DNA of 64,000 nt from Parabacteroides merdae ATCC 43184 (GTDB lineage: Bacteria > Bacteroidota > Bacteroidia > Bacteroidales > Tannerellaceae), in assembly GCF_025151215.1 (NCBI RefSeq), contig NZ_CP102286.1, positions 558,001 to 622,000 of the forward strand, given 5' to 3'. Under the pieces are notes generated by a model. It saw only the letters and a list, made by a program, of their open reading frames with translations, made no database searches and was not told where the DNA came from. Positions 16,737 through 25,753 of this stretch are shown one piece after another; the first letter of the stretch is position 1; every line of letters begins with the position of its first letter. The position numbers were made by a program, and so were the translations under genes.

Positions 16737-17297
16737 ATGACCGAAAAAGAAAAATGCCGTCTCGGCCTGTTGTACGATGCTAATTATGATCCAGAAATAT
16801 TGGCGGATCGTGAGCGTGCAAAAGAGTTACTTTATGATTATAACCGTTTACGTCCTTCCGAGCAGATCAGGCGGACGGAACTTCTGAAAAAACTTTTGGG
16901 GAAGACCGGGGAGAACTTGATCATAGAACCTCCTTTTGCCTGTGACTACGGATATAACATAGAAGTGGGAGAGAACTTTTATGCGAATGTCAATCTGGTT
17001 ATATTGGACGGGGCAAAGGTCTGTATAGGAGATAATGCTTTTATCGCCCCCAATGTCGGCATTTATACGGCAGGACATCCATTGGGTGCATCCGATCGCA
17101 ACAAGGGCTTGGAGTATGCTTACCCGATCACGATCGGTAATAATGTATGGATCGGTGCCGGAGCCATCATCCTTCCTGGTGTTACAATAGGTAATAACGT
17201 GGTGATCGGAGCCGGTAGCGTGGTGACAAAAAATATACCCGCCTATTCACTTGCTGTCGGAAACCCTTGCCGGGTGATCAAGCGAATAGACGAGTAA
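16737..17297 (+). CDS. Maltose O-acetyltransferase-like sugar acetyltransferase
   Basis: The 186-residue protein has the N-terminal helical Mac segment (about residues 1-60, MTEKEKCRLGLLYDANYDPEIL) and a left-handed beta-helix of hexapeptide repeats (about 65-180; ITIGNNVWIGAGAIILPGVTIGNNVVIGAGSVV), as in Maa and LacA. The catalytic histidine is in YTAGHPLGAS. It acetylates a hydroxyl of a sugar with acetyl-CoA; the natural acceptor is uncertain for this family. It starts 9 bases after rsmE and ends just before the convergent GMP-synthase paralogue. Confidence 0.9.
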   Translation: MTEKEKCRLGLLYDANYDPEILADRERAKELLYDYNRLRPSEQIRRTELLKKLLGKTGENLIIEPPFACDYGYNIEVGENFYANVNLVILDGAKVCIGDNAFIAPNVGIYTAGHPLGASDRNKGLEYAYPITIGNNVWIGAGAIILPGVTIGNNVVIGAGSVVTKNIPAYSLAVGNPCRVIKRIDE

Positions 17298-17322
17298 TAT
17301 TTTTGAATGTTTCCTTTTTATC

Positions 17323-18630
17323 TTATTCCCATTCGATCGTCGCATTGGGTTTCGGAGACATATCGTAGCAAACGCGGTTGACGTTTTTGACTTCTTTTAG
17401 AATGCGGTCCGTAATCTTCATTAGGATATGCCAATCGACGGGTTCGATAGTAGCCGTCATGGCATCTACCGTATTGACGGCACGGATGATAACAGGCCAT
17501 TCAAAGGAACGTGCATTGTCGCGTACACCTACGGATTTGAAGTCAGGCACAACGGTGAAATACTGCCAAACTTTTTTGTCTAATCCGGCTTTTTGGAATT
17601 CTTCACGCAGGATGGCATCCGCTTCTCGAACCGCTTCCAGTCTGTCGCGTGTGATAGCACCTAAGCAACGCACTCCTAAACCTGGACCGGGGAACGGCTG
17701 GCGGAAGACCATTTCGTAAGGCAAGCCCAATTCGAGACCGCAAGCGCGAACTTCGTCCTTGAACAACTGGCGTAATGGTTCGACCAATTCGAATTTCAGG
17801 TCTTCGGGCAGACCACCTACGTTGTGGTGGGATTTCACCATCTTGGCTGTCTTTGTACCGCTTTCCACGATATCGGGATAGATAGTACCTTGCGCTAAGA
17901 AGTCGATGCCATCCAGTTTGCGTGCCTCTTCTTCAAAGACACGGATAAATTCGCCACCGATGATTTTGCGTTTTTCTTCCGGATCGGCAACGCCAGCCAG
18001 CTTATCTAAGAAACGATCGGTAACGTCTTTATAAATCAGGTTTGCATTCAACTGGTTCTTGAAAACTTCAACGACGTTTTCCGATTCACCTTTACGCATT
18101 AGACCGTGATTTACGTGTACGCAAACCAACTTGTCCCCGATAGCTTTCAGAAGCAATGCGGCAACAACGGAACTATCGACTCCGCCAGAAAGTGCCAACA
18201 ATACCTTTCTGTCACCGACCTGACGTCTTACCAGTTCGATTTGGTCATTGACGAAGTTCGTCATGTTCCAGTTCGCTTCGGCTTTACAAGTGTCGAATAC
18301 GAATGTTTTTACCGATTCTTTGATTGCCTCCATGTCACTGGAGAATTCATTTAATTTTACTTCGCAGAGAGCCTTGTCATGGCCGGCTGCCATAACAGGG
18401 ATTCCAATCGAATAGATTCCCGGATTTACATCGATGGCGACACCGTCGATTACATTGTTAGGACCACCGTTGATGATGATACCTTTTACATTCGGAAGTG
18501 CTTTGAGTTCTTCAACCGTAATGTCGTGCGGATAGATTTCGCTATAGACACCCAACGCGCGGATTGCTCGTGCCAACACAGTGTTTTCATGACTGCCCAA
18601 ATCCAGGATAACAATCATATCTTGTTTCAT
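17323..18630 (-). CDS. GMP-synthase paralogue with a degenerate, shortened glutaminase domain
   Basis: The 435-residue protein has an intact ATP pyrophosphatase domain (PP-loop [17 protein letters not shown], about residue 150) and an intact C-terminal dimerisation domain ending KPNATIEWE, so it should adenylate XMP and make GMP with ammonia. The N-terminal amidotransferase domain is only about 100 residues, roughly half the usual length; where true GuaA has the nucleophile motif GICYGAQ, this protein has VMAAGHDKAL, and the downstream His-Glu pair (FHPEV) is missing. It therefore cannot use glutamine itself. It follows guaA on the same strand after 60 bases with no promoter box seen between. 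It might pair with a separate glutaminase or use free ammonia, like archaeal two-subunit GMP synthases. Confidence 0.85.
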   Translation of the reverse strand: MKQDMIVILDLGSHENTVLARAIRALGVYSEIYPHDITVEELKALPNVKGIIINGGPNNVIDGVAIDVNPGIYSIGIPVMAAGHDKALCEVKLNEFSSDMEAIKESVKTFVFDTCKAEANWNMTNFVNDQIELVRRQVGDRKVLLALSGGVDSSVVAALLLKAIGDKLVCVHVNHGLMRKGESENVVEVFKNQLNANLIYKDVTDRFLDKLAGVADPEEKRKIIGGEFIRVFEEEARKLDGIDFLAQGTIYPDIVESGTKTAKMVKSHHNVGGLPEDLKFELVEPLRQLFKDEVRACGLELGLPYEMVFRQPFPGPGLGVRCLGAITRDRLEAVREADAILREEFQKAGLDKKVWQYFTVVPDFKSVGVRDNARSFEWPVIIRAVNTVDAMTATIEPVDWHILMKITDRILKEVKNVNRVCYDMSPKPNATIEWE

Positions 18631-18690
18631 ACGATTCTTTATTTTTTATTGGTTTTACATTATGTATACTTGAAATGCGGATATGGAATT

Positions 18691-20211
18691 TTACTCCCAC
18701 TCGATTGTTGCGGGCGGTTTTGAGCTGATGTCGTAGACAACGCGGTTTACTCCTTTGACTTTGTTGATGATTTCGTTGGACACTTTCGCAAGGAATTCGT
18801 ATGGGAGTTGCGCCCAGTCAGCCGTCATGGCATCCGTCGAGGTTACAGCACGCAAAGCAACCGTATTTTCGTAGGTCCGTTCGTCCCCCATAACACCTAC
18901 GGACTGGATCGGGAGGAGAATCACTCCGGCCTGCCAGATTTTGTCGTACAAGCCCCATTCACGCATCAGCGACATATAGATATCGTCGGCCTCTTGCAAG
19001 ATTCGTACTTTTTCCGGGGTGATATCACCTAAAATACGAATACCTAAACCGGGACCGGGGAACGGATGACGTTTGATCAGATGTGGTTGCATACCTAACT
19101 CCATACCGACACGACGTACTTCGTCTTTGAACAGAAGGCGTAGCGGTTCGACCAGTTTCAGGTTCATTTTGGCAGGCAGACCGCCTACATTATGATGGCT
19201 CTTGATAACAGTTCCGGTAATGGATAGCGATTCGATTACGTCCGGATAAATGGTACCTTGACCTAACCATTTTATATCTTTCAACTTGTGGGCCTCTTCG
19301 TCAAACACATCGATAAAACCTTTGCCGATGATCTTACGTTTCTTTTCAGGTTCGCTGACACCTGCCAGTTCCTTATAGAATTTCTCTTTGGCGTCGACTC
19401 CGATCACGTTCAGTCCCAAGTGTTCGTAATCTTTCAACACGTTTTCAAATTCATTCTTGCGCAACAAGCCGTGGTCGACGAAGATGCAAGTCAGGTTCTT
19501 GCCGATAGCCTTGTGTAGCAGAACAGCCGTAACCGAAGAATCCACACCGCCGGAAAGCGCTAAGATTACTTTGTCGTCTCCCAATTGTTCTTTCAGTTCG
19601 GCAACGGTCGATTCGATAAAGGAGGCCGGTGTCCAGTCTTTGGCGCATCCGCAAATATTCAGGAAGTTGTTTAATAATTTAGTACCGTCTGTCGAGTGGA
19701 ATACTTCCGGGTGAAATTGTACGCCCCAGGTTTGTTCACCTTCCACATGATAGGCAGCTGCTTTTACATCGTCCGTGCTGGCGATTACTTTGAAGTTTTC
19801 AGGAAGGACCGTGATGGTGTCTCCGTGTGACATCCAGATTTGTGAACCTACATTGATGCCTTTCAGCAATTCGTCTGTATTGTCGATATACGACAGATTG
19901 GCACGTCCGTATTCGCGGGAGTCGGCCGGTTCAACGTTTCCACCGGATGTATAAGCCAGGAATTGGGCTCCGTAACAGATTCCCAATACAGGATATTTAC
20001 CGCGTATTTCACTTAAGTCAGCTTTGAACGCATTGGCGTCATATACGGAATAGGGACTTCCGGAAAGGATTACGCCTTTTACACCTGTAGCATCGTGGGG
20101 GAATTTGTTGTAGGGGACAATCTCGCAATACATATTCAACTCACGGACTCTACGCCCGATTAATTGAGTTGTTTGCGAGCCGAAATCAAGAATAATAAGT
20201 TTCTCGTGCAT
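18691..20211 (-). CDS. guaA: GMP synthase (glutamine-hydrolysing)
   Basis: The 506-residue enzyme converts XMP to GMP with ATP and glutamine, the last step of guanine nucleotide synthesis. The class I amidotransferase domain (residues 1-190) has Cys in [13 protein letters not shown] and the His-Glu pair in [11 protein letters not shown]. The pyrophosphatase domain has the PP-loop [16 protein letters not shown] (about 220), and the C-terminal domain ends [10 protein letters not shown] promoter box at 20238-20245 (minus) lies 27 bases before the start codon. The adjacent paralogue downstream probably shares this transcript. Confidence 0.97.
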   Translation of the reverse strand: MHEKLIILDFGSQTTQLIGRRVRELNMYCEIVPYNKFPHDATGVKGVILSGSPYSVYDANAFKADLSEIRGKYPVLGICYGAQFLAYTSGGNVEPADSREYGRANLSYIDNTDELLKGINVGSQIWMSHGDTITVLPENFKVIASTDDVKAAAYHVEGEQTWGVQFHPEVFHSTDGTKLLNNFLNICGCAKDWTPASFIESTVAELKEQLGDDKVILALSGGVDSSVTAVLLHKAIGKNLTCIFVDHGLLRKNEFENVLKDYEHLGLNVIGVDAKEKFYKELAGVSEPEKKRKIIGKGFIDVFDEEAHKLKDIKWLGQGTIYPDVIESLSITGTVIKSHHNVGGLPAKMNLKLVEPLRLLFKDEVRRVGMELGMQPHLIKRHPFPGPGLGIRILGDITPEKVRILQEADDIYMSLMREWGLYDKIWQAGVILLPIQSVGVMGDERTYENTVALRAVTSTDAMTADWAQLPYEFLAKVSNEIINKVKGVNRVVYDISSKPPATIEWE

Positions 20212-20237
20212 GCAAATTATTATTTAATTGAGTGGCA

Positions 20238-20245
20238 CAAAGGTA
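20238..20245 (-). promoter_or_regulatory. guaA: Bacteroidetes -7 box (TACCTTTG) for guaA
   Basis: TACCTTTG on the minus strand fits TAnnTTTG and leaves a leader of about 20 bases. A divergent box for the next gene lies 33 bases away. Confidence 0.75.
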
Positions 20246-20277
20246 GGAATAATATTCGAAATTTAAATCATTTTTCA

Positions 20278-20285
20278 TACCTTTG
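20278..20285 (+). promoter_or_regulatory. Bacteroidetes -7 box (TACCTTTG) for the coiled-coil protein gene
   Basis: TACCTTTG on the plus strand, 26 bases before the ATG at 20311; supports that start over the upstream in-frame ATG at 20164, which lies inside guaA. Confidence 0.75.
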
Positions 20286-20310
20286 CGTGTTCATTTTTAA
20301 TCGTAACCGT

Positions 20311-21216
20311 ATGGATGCTGAAAAGAAAGAGACAAAAGAAATAAATAAGATGTCATTGCTGATCATGGCAGTGGTTGTGTTATTGTTGATTATCGCCGGT
20401 GCTGCCTACTATATTTTCCATCAGAATCAGCAGATGGAGGACTTGGAGCAGGCTTATGTTCTGGATAAGGAATCATTGGAAGACGAATTTAACGAATTGT
20501 CTCTCCAATATGAAGGATATAAATTTAATATAGGTAACGACTCCTTACTGAATCTATTGTCTACCGAGCAAGCTAAAGTACAACGCTTACAGGAAGAACT
20601 TCGTACTGTAAAGGCGACAAATACGAAAGAGATTGCCCGTCTAAAGAAGGAATTGCAGACATTGCGTAAGATCATGCGTAATTATGTAGTTCAGATCGAC
20701 TCTCTGAATCGTGCTAACGAACAATTGAAAGTTGAAAAGAATGAAGCGGTAAAGAAATACAAGCAGGCTTCTTCTACGGCTACCACTTTGAAGAAGGAAA
20801 AAGAGAAACTGACGGAACGTGTCACATTGGCAAGCCGTTTGGATGCGACGGGTATCAATGTAACTCCTGTCAATGGTCGCGGAAAAAAGGCAAAGGTGAT
20901 CAAGAAGATGGAACAATTTGTCGTTGACTTCCGGATCAGCAAGAACATTACGGCTCCAGTCGGAGAGAAGACGATCTATGTGCGCATCATGAAGCCGGAC
21001 GACGATATCCTGTTGAAGAGCCGTGCCGATGTATTTACCTTCGAAGGAAAAGAAATCAATTACTCCATGAAGAAACTGGTCGAATATGACGGTGAGGAAT
21101 TGCCGGTTACGATGTACTGGAATATCGAAGAATTTCTTTCTCCGGGTACATATCGGGTCGATATATTTGCGGATGGCAATTTGATCGGCCGTAAAAGTTT
21201 CACACTCGAAAAATAG
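20311..21216 (+). CDS. Single-pass membrane protein with coiled coil, unknown function
   Basis: The 301-residue protein has a short cytoplasmic N-terminus, one membrane segment (about residues 15-36, MSLLIMAVVVLLLIIAGAAYY), a long charged coiled coil (about 40-160, heptads such as QAKVQRLQEELRTVKATN) and a C-terminal globular domain of mostly beta character (about 190-301, VVDFRISKNITAPVGEKTIYVRIMKPD...GTYRVDIFADGNLIGRKSF). I do not recognise a named family with known function; it resembles conserved Bacteroidales membrane proteins. The Crp-type regulator gene starts 2 bases after its stop, so they are cotranscribed. Confidence 0.75.
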   Translation: MDAEKKETKEINKMSLLIMAVVVLLLIIAGAAYYIFHQNQQMEDLEQAYVLDKESLEDEFNELSLQYEGYKFNIGNDSLLNLLSTEQAKVQRLQEELRTVKATNTKEIARLKKELQTLRKIMRNYVVQIDSLNRANEQLKVEKNEAVKKYKQASSTATTLKKEKEKLTERVTLASRLDATGINVTPVNGRGKKAKVIKKMEQFVVDFRISKNITAPVGEKTIYVRIMKPDDDILLKSRADVFTFEGKEINYSMKKLVEYDGEELPVTMYWNIEEFLSPGTYRVDIFADGNLIGRKSFTLEK

Positions 21217-21218
21217 CA

Positions 21219-21827
21219 ATGGAAACAGATGTCCATTTTGCGCGACTACTTGCCGACCTTCCGGAAGCCCTCGTCTGTGATGAAGCTTTTCTCGGCGAAC
21301 TGGCAAAAAACGCAAAGTTGATCTCCGTGAAGAAAGGAGATTATCTGTTGCGTACAGGTGAGTTGTGTCAGGATGCCTATTTCATCAACAAAGGTCTTTT
21401 CATCAATTTATATGTAAACGAGAACGGTAATGAATGTGTCACCGGTTTTGCGGCTGATAATATGTTTCCGTTCCTTTCCGCCATTGGCTATTTTACCAAG
21501 CAACCTTCTGAATTTGAGATTAAGGCGCTTGAAGCCGGCGAGTTGCTCTGCTTTTCCCGCGATCATATCGAGAGCCTTTCGTTCCGTTATCCTTTGTTTG
21601 CATCTTATTATCAGAATATCATGCTGACGATCATCTATAAACTGGATGTTCTGTTGGCCGTTCGCCTCTCTTCCACAGCGGAAGAGTTCATCCAGTTTCT
21701 CTACACGAACTATGCCTGGATGATCAACCGGGTTCCCGATAAGTATATCGCCCATTATATGGGAATTAGTAATGCCTGGTATTGCAAGTTGAAGCGGAAA
21801 GTCCTCTCATTCACTAGGACAGAATAG
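21219..21827 (+). CDS. Crp/Fnr-type transcription regulator
   Basis: The 202-residue protein has a cyclic-nucleotide-binding-like beta barrel (about residues 25-115, GDYLLRTGELCQDAYFINKGLFINLYVNENGNE) and a C-terminal helical DNA-binding part (about 145-200) whose recognition segment is PDKYIAHYMGISNAWYCKLKRK. This is the usual short Bacteroidetes form. It follows the coiled-coil protein gene after 2 bases and lies 220 bases upstream of the efflux operon, which has its own promoter; control of that operon is plausible but only inferred. Effector unknown. Confidence 0.82.
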   Translation: METDVHFARLLADLPEALVCDEAFLGELAKNAKLISVKKGDYLLRTGELCQDAYFINKGLFINLYVNENGNECVTGFAADNMFPFLSAIGYFTKQPSEFEIKALEAGELLCFSRDHIESLSFRYPLFASYYQNIMLTIIYKLDVLLAVRLSSTAEEFIQFLYTNYAWMINRVPDKYIAHYMGISNAWYCKLKRKVLSFTRTE

Positions 21828-21839
21828 GTGGCGGAACAA

Positions 21840-21933
21840 GTTTCATGGGCATGGAACTGTATTTTTACTGGTGGGAAACTATATTTTCATCGGTGGGAAA
21901 CAACGGTTTCTTCAGGATGAAACCATGTGAAAC
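21840..21933. repeat. Cluster of interrupted GTTTCAT/ATGAAAC palindromes
   Basis: Four or five units of about 20 bases follow each other, for example GTTTCATGGGCATGGAAC, then ATTTTCATCGGTGGGAAAC and GTTTCTTCAGGATGAAAC. The cluster starts 13 bases after the Crp gene stop and ends before the tolC promoter. The same kind of cluster is at 50180-50263. Confidence 0.6.
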
Positions 21934-21979
21934 TATATGCTTGTGAACGTATAAGAAAGCAGTTATTGAATTAGTTCAA

Positions 21980-22009
21980 TTGTATATTTAAAGCGAACCA
22001 GTACTTTTG
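21980..22009 (+). promoter_or_regulatory. Bacteroidetes promoter (-33 TTG, -7 TACTTTTG) for the efflux operon
   Basis: TTG at 21980-21982 and TACTTTTG at 22002-22009 are 19 bases apart, the expected spacing; the tolC-like start codon is 38 bases downstream. Confidence 0.75.
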
Positions 22010-22047
22010 CACCGTTTAGGAAAGAATCCGAATAAAACAAGATAAAG

Positions 22048-23457
22048 ATGAAGAGATTTGTCGTATTAGTTGCATTACTGGTTTCGTCGGGCTATGCAAG
22101 TGCCGGGCGTACGTTGACGCTGGAGGAATGTCGTGAATTGGCTATTCAGAACAACAAAGAGTTGAAGATCTCGGGAGAAAAGATTAAAATGGCCGGCTAT
22201 GAGAAAAACGCCGCTTTCACCAAATATTTTCCTCAACTATCGGCGACCGGAGCGTATATGTGGAACCAGAAAGATATCAACCTCTTAGATATGGGAGCGT
22301 TGAGCACTTCTATCGGAGGGGCTCTCGGACCGATCGCCCAGTTACCCGTGTTTGGAAAGTTGATGGAAGGGGTGGACGACTTGCAACACCTTGACATCCA
22401 GAATATCTGGGTGGGAAGCGTTTCACTTGTGCAACCTGTGTTTATGGGGGGCAAGATTATCAATTACAATCAGATTACCAAGTACGCCAAGCAATTGGCC
22501 GAGTCGATGAATGACCAGCAACTGCAGGATGTCATCTGTAAAACCGATGAAACCTATTGGCAGGTGATTTCTTTAGTAAATAAGAAGAAGTTAGCTGATG
22601 CCTATGTCGATTTGCTCCGTAAGACCGATCATGATATGACAGCGATGATCAATGAGGGAGTAGCGACCGAAGCCGACGGACTCTCCGTCAAAGTCAAACT
22701 GAACGAGGCAGAGATGGCACAGACGAAAGTCGATAACGGTCTGGCTCTTTCCCGCATGTTATTGGCACAGATATGCGGGTTGCCCTTAGAAGACCCGCTT
22801 GTTTTAGCAGATGAAGATATCGAAAGTTTTCTGACAGAGCCTTCCGTTACGGCGGCCGATGTGAACGAGGCCTTTATGAATCGTAACGAGCTGAAGAGCC
22901 TTGACTTGGCGACTAAGATTTATAAGAGGAAGGAACGGATTGTTTTGTCGGATATGTTGCCGAATGTGGCATTTATGGCAAACTACTTGGTCACGAACCC
23001 TAATTCCATGAACGGCTTCAAAAACGAATTTGCCGGGATGTTCAATGTCGGTGTAATGGTGAAAGTTCCGCTTTCCGGCTGGTGGGAGGGCAGTTATAAG
23101 CGCAATTCGGCTCGTGCCGAGACACGCATCAAGTCTTTGGAGTTACAGGATGCACGCGAGAAGGTGGAATTGCAGGTCAATCAATCCGTTTACAAGGTCA
23201 ATGAAGCAAACAAGAAGCTGATCGTTTCCACCCGCAATATGGAGAATGCGGAAGAGAATCTTCGTCATGCCAATCTCGGATTTGAGGAAGGCGTAATCCC
23301 GGCTCTTAACCTGATGCAGGCGCAGACGGCTTGGGTGTCGGCGCGTTCCTGCCTGATAGATGCACAGATAGAGGTGAAATTGACGGAAGTCTACTTGACG
23401 AAAGCGATGGGAAAGCTGGGGGATGAGCTCTCTGGAAGAACCAGGAACGCGGATTAA
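22048..23457 (+). CDS. TolC family outer-membrane efflux channel
   Basis: The 469-residue protein has a signal peptide (cleavage near GYASAG) and the two repeated coiled-coil/beta regions of the OEP family: the first begins RTLTLEECRELAIQNNKELKISGEKIKMA and the second contains ANKKLIVSTRNMENAEENLRHANLGFEEGVIPALNLMQAQ. It forms the outer-membrane duct of a tripartite pump with the HlyD-type adaptor and the two permeases that follow. It is the first gene of the operon, with a clear promoter. Substrate unknown. Confidence 0.92.
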   Translation: MKRFVVLVALLVSSGYASAGRTLTLEECRELAIQNNKELKISGEKIKMAGYEKNAAFTKYFPQLSATGAYMWNQKDINLLDMGALSTSIGGALGPIAQLPVFGKLMEGVDDLQHLDIQNIWVGSVSLVQPVFMGGKIINYNQITKYAKQLAESMNDQQLQDVICKTDETYWQVISLVNKKKLADAYVDLLRKTDHDMTAMINEGVATEADGLSVKVKLNEAEMAQTKVDNGLALSRMLLAQICGLPLEDPLVLADEDIESFLTEPSVTAADVNEAFMNRNELKSLDLATKIYKRKERIVLSDMLPNVAFMANYLVTNPNSMNGFKNEFAGMFNVGVMVKVPLSGWWEGSYKRNSARAETRIKSLELQDAREKVELQVNQSVYKVNEANKKLIVSTRNMENAEENLRHANLGFEEGVIPALNLMQAQTAWVSARSCLIDAQIEVKLTEVYLTKAMGKLGDELSGRTRNAD

Positions 23458-23532
23458 GTGGATGAACACGGACTTGATACTTTTGAGGACACTATCTAAA
23501 TCATACAATCATAAATCTCAAATTATAAACTC

Positions 23533-24540
23533 ATGAACGAGAATAAAAAATACTCAATCAATAATATGTTATTGGCATTTATCACATTCTTAGGTGTGGT
23601 CGGATTAGTTGCATTAACCGGTTTCTTTTTACTGACGCCGCCGGATGATATCATCATGGGGCAAGCGGAGGCTACGCAAGTTCGTATTTCGGGAAAAGTT
23701 CCCGGACGAATCGAAGCATATCGTTTCAGTGAGGGCGACAAGGTGAAAGTGGGTGACACGCTTGTCTTCCTGGATACGCCCGAAGTTCTTGCCAAGCTTC
23801 AGCAAGCGGAGGCTGTACGTCGTGCCGCTGAAGCTCAGAACGCAAAGGCTATTAAAGGTGCCCGTGCACAAGAGATAGCTGGAGCATATGAAATGTGGCA
23901 GAAGGCGAAGGCTGGATTGGATATTGCCCAGAAATCATATACGCGCGTACAAAACTTGTTCGATAAAGGGGTAATGTCTGCCCAGAAACGCGATGAGGCA
24001 GAAGCCAGTTACAAGGCAATGGCCGCTACTGAGAAAGCTGCCAAATCCCAGTATGATATGGCTGTAGACGGAGCCCGTGTGGAAGATAAGGCCGCGGCTG
24101 CCGCTCTCGTAGGGCAGGCTGCCGGAGCGGTTGCCGAAGTGGAATCCTACTTGAAGGAAGCGGCACTTGTCTCACCGATCGACGGGGAGGTGTCCGAACG
24201 TTTTCCTGAAGTGGGCGAGTTGGTCGGTACGGGTGCTCCGATTATGAATATCACCGACCTTAACGATATGTGGGTGACCTTCAGTATCCGTGAAGATCAT
24301 CTGAAAAACATCAAGATCGGTACCGAATTAGACGCTTTTATCCCGGCGTTGGATAACCGGCCGGTCAAACTGAAAGTTTATTATATGAAGGATATGGGAA
24401 CTTATGCCGCCTGGAAAGCGACAAAAACGAACGGACAGTTTGACTCCAAGACATTCGAGGTGCGTGCCCGTCCAATGGAAAAGGTGGCCGACTTACGTCC
24501 TGGAATGTCGGTCATTAAGAAATTGACAATTGATAATTGA
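23533..24540 (+). CDS. HlyD/EmrA-type periplasmic adaptor
   Basis: The 335-residue membrane-fusion protein has an N-terminal membrane anchor (about residues 12-34), a lipoyl-like segment split around the hairpin (VRISGKVPGRIEAYRFSEGDKVKVGDTLVFLDTPE and LVSPIDGEVSERFPEVGELV), an alanine-rich alpha-helical hairpin (about 90-200) and a beta barrel (MWVTFSIREDHLKNIKIGTELDAFIP). It links the inner-membrane permeases to the TolC-type channel. Its last codons and stop lie within an AATTGAC heptad repeat (24521-24545), so the C-terminus KKLTIDN is partly encoded by the repeat. Confidence 0.92.
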   Translation: MNENKKYSINNMLLAFITFLGVVGLVALTGFFLLTPPDDIIMGQAEATQVRISGKVPGRIEAYRFSEGDKVKVGDTLVFLDTPEVLAKLQQAEAVRRAAEAQNAKAIKGARAQEIAGAYEMWQKAKAGLDIAQKSYTRVQNLFDKGVMSAQKRDEAEASYKAMAATEKAAKSQYDMAVDGARVEDKAAAAALVGQAAGAVAEVESYLKEAALVSPIDGEVSERFPEVGELVGTGAPIMNITDLNDMWVTFSIREDHLKNIKIGTELDAFIPALDNRPVKLKVYYMKDMGTYAAWKATKTNGQFDSKTFEVRARPMEKVADLRPGMSVIKKLTIDN

Positions 24541-24545
24541 TAATT
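24521..24545. repeat. AATTGAC/AATTGAT heptad repeat across the adaptor stop codon
   Basis: Three heptads of the AATTGAC/AATTGAT type plus AATT in tandem; the in-frame TGA of the adaptor gene is inside the array. Confidence 0.6.
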
Positions 24546-24560
24546 AAAGAACAAGGTTAA

Positions 24561-25742
24561 ATGAATAATGAAAAATTAAATAGTACCCCAAAATTGTCAA
24601 TTGCAAAGCGTGAGATATTCAGGATTTGTAAAGACCCGGTCTACTTCTTTTGTATGTTGGTGGCTCCCACTATCTGTGTGGTCTTTTTTCTTTCGTTGAT
24701 GAAGGAGGGTTTGCCTACCGATATGCCTGTTGCGGTAGTAGATCTGGACGGCTCTTCCAACTCCCGTAACTTAGCCCGCCAGTTGGATGCATTCGAGCAG
24801 ACGAAGGTGATGCTGACAACCGTCTCGTTTGAGGAAGCTCGCCAGGCTATGCAGGAAGGGAAAGTTTATGGTATTTTTTATATTCCGAAGGACTTTGGTG
24901 TGGATGCGACAGCTGGTCGGCAGCCTAAGCTGTCGTTCTATACGAACGGTACTTATCTTATTGCTGCATCTCTGTTGTTTCGGGATATGAAAACCATGTC
25001 TGTCTTAGCAGGTGCTTCGGTCGGGCTTCAGACGGGGCTGGCGCATGGCTATACTGAAAACCAGATCATGGCGCAGCTCCAGCCGATCGTGATCGATACA
25101 CACGCGATCGGGAATCCTTGGCTTAACTATTCGGTCTATCTGAATAACACACTTTTGCCTGGTGTTTTGCAATTGATGATTTTTTTGGTGACGGTATTGA
25201 GCATCGGTTCCGAGATTAAATACTCGACGGCCCGCGAATGGTTGCAGATGGGTGGAAATTCGCTTACGGTGAGCCTCATAGGGAAGATATTCCCTCATAC
25301 GGTGATTTTTACGATTGTGGCATTCCTGTATGCGGTGGCCTTGTATGGGTTTAATTCGTTCCCGTTGAATAGTGGCTGGTTACCGATGCTGTCAGCTCTA
25401 TTTCTGCTGGTGATTGCTTCGCAGGCGGTCGGGATTTTCATGATAGGGGTGTTGCCGACTTTTCGTTTAGGGTTGAGCTCTGCTTGCCTATTCGGGATGA
25501 TCGCTTTTTCTATCGTCGGATTTTCTTTTCCGGTATTGAGGATGGACCCTACTTTGCAGGCACTCTCCAACCTGTTTCCTCTCCGGCACTATTTTCTGAT
25601 CTATGTCGACCAGGCTTTGAACGGAAGGCCTTTCTTTTATAGCTGGGCTGAATATGCCTGGCTTATGGGTTTTCTCGTTTTGCCTTTCCTGATTGGAAAA
25701 AACTTGAAGAACGCATTGTTGTACTTTAAATATATTCCGTAA
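24561..25742 (+). CDS. ABC-2 type efflux permease
   Basis: The 393-residue protein has one N-terminal membrane segment (PVYFFCMLVAPTICVVFFLSL, about residues 28-48), an extracytoplasmic domain (about 55-190; DMPVAVVDLDGSSNSRNLARQL) and a block of five to six membrane helices at the C-terminus. It belongs to the same class as YhiH/YbhR-type permeases and is the intact counterpart of the truncated gene at the left edge of the window. No Walker motifs are present. It starts 20 bases after the adaptor gene and 11 bases before the partner permease. Confidence 0.9.
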   Translation: MNNEKLNSTPKLSIAKREIFRICKDPVYFFCMLVAPTICVVFFLSLMKEGLPTDMPVAVVDLDGSSNSRNLARQLDAFEQTKVMLTTVSFEEARQAMQEGKVYGIFYIPKDFGVDATAGRQPKLSFYTNGTYLIAASLLFRDMKTMSVLAGASVGLQTGLAHGYTENQIMAQLQPIVIDTHAIGNPWLNYSVYLNNTLLPGVLQLMIFLVTVLSIGSEIKYSTAREWLQMGGNSLTVSLIGKIFPHTVIFTIVAFLYAVALYGFNSFPLNSGWLPMLSALFLLVIASQAVGIFMIGVLPTFRLGLSSACLFGMIAFSIVGFSFPVLRMDPTLQALSNLFPLRHYFLIYVDQALNGRPFFYSWAEYAWLMGFLVLPFLIGKNLKNALLYFKYIP

Positions 25743-25753
25743 AACAGAAAGTA

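Noticed and set aside
20164..20310. Upstream in-frame start of the coiled-coil protein
   Set aside because: It lies inside guaA and upstream of the promoter box at 20278-20285.
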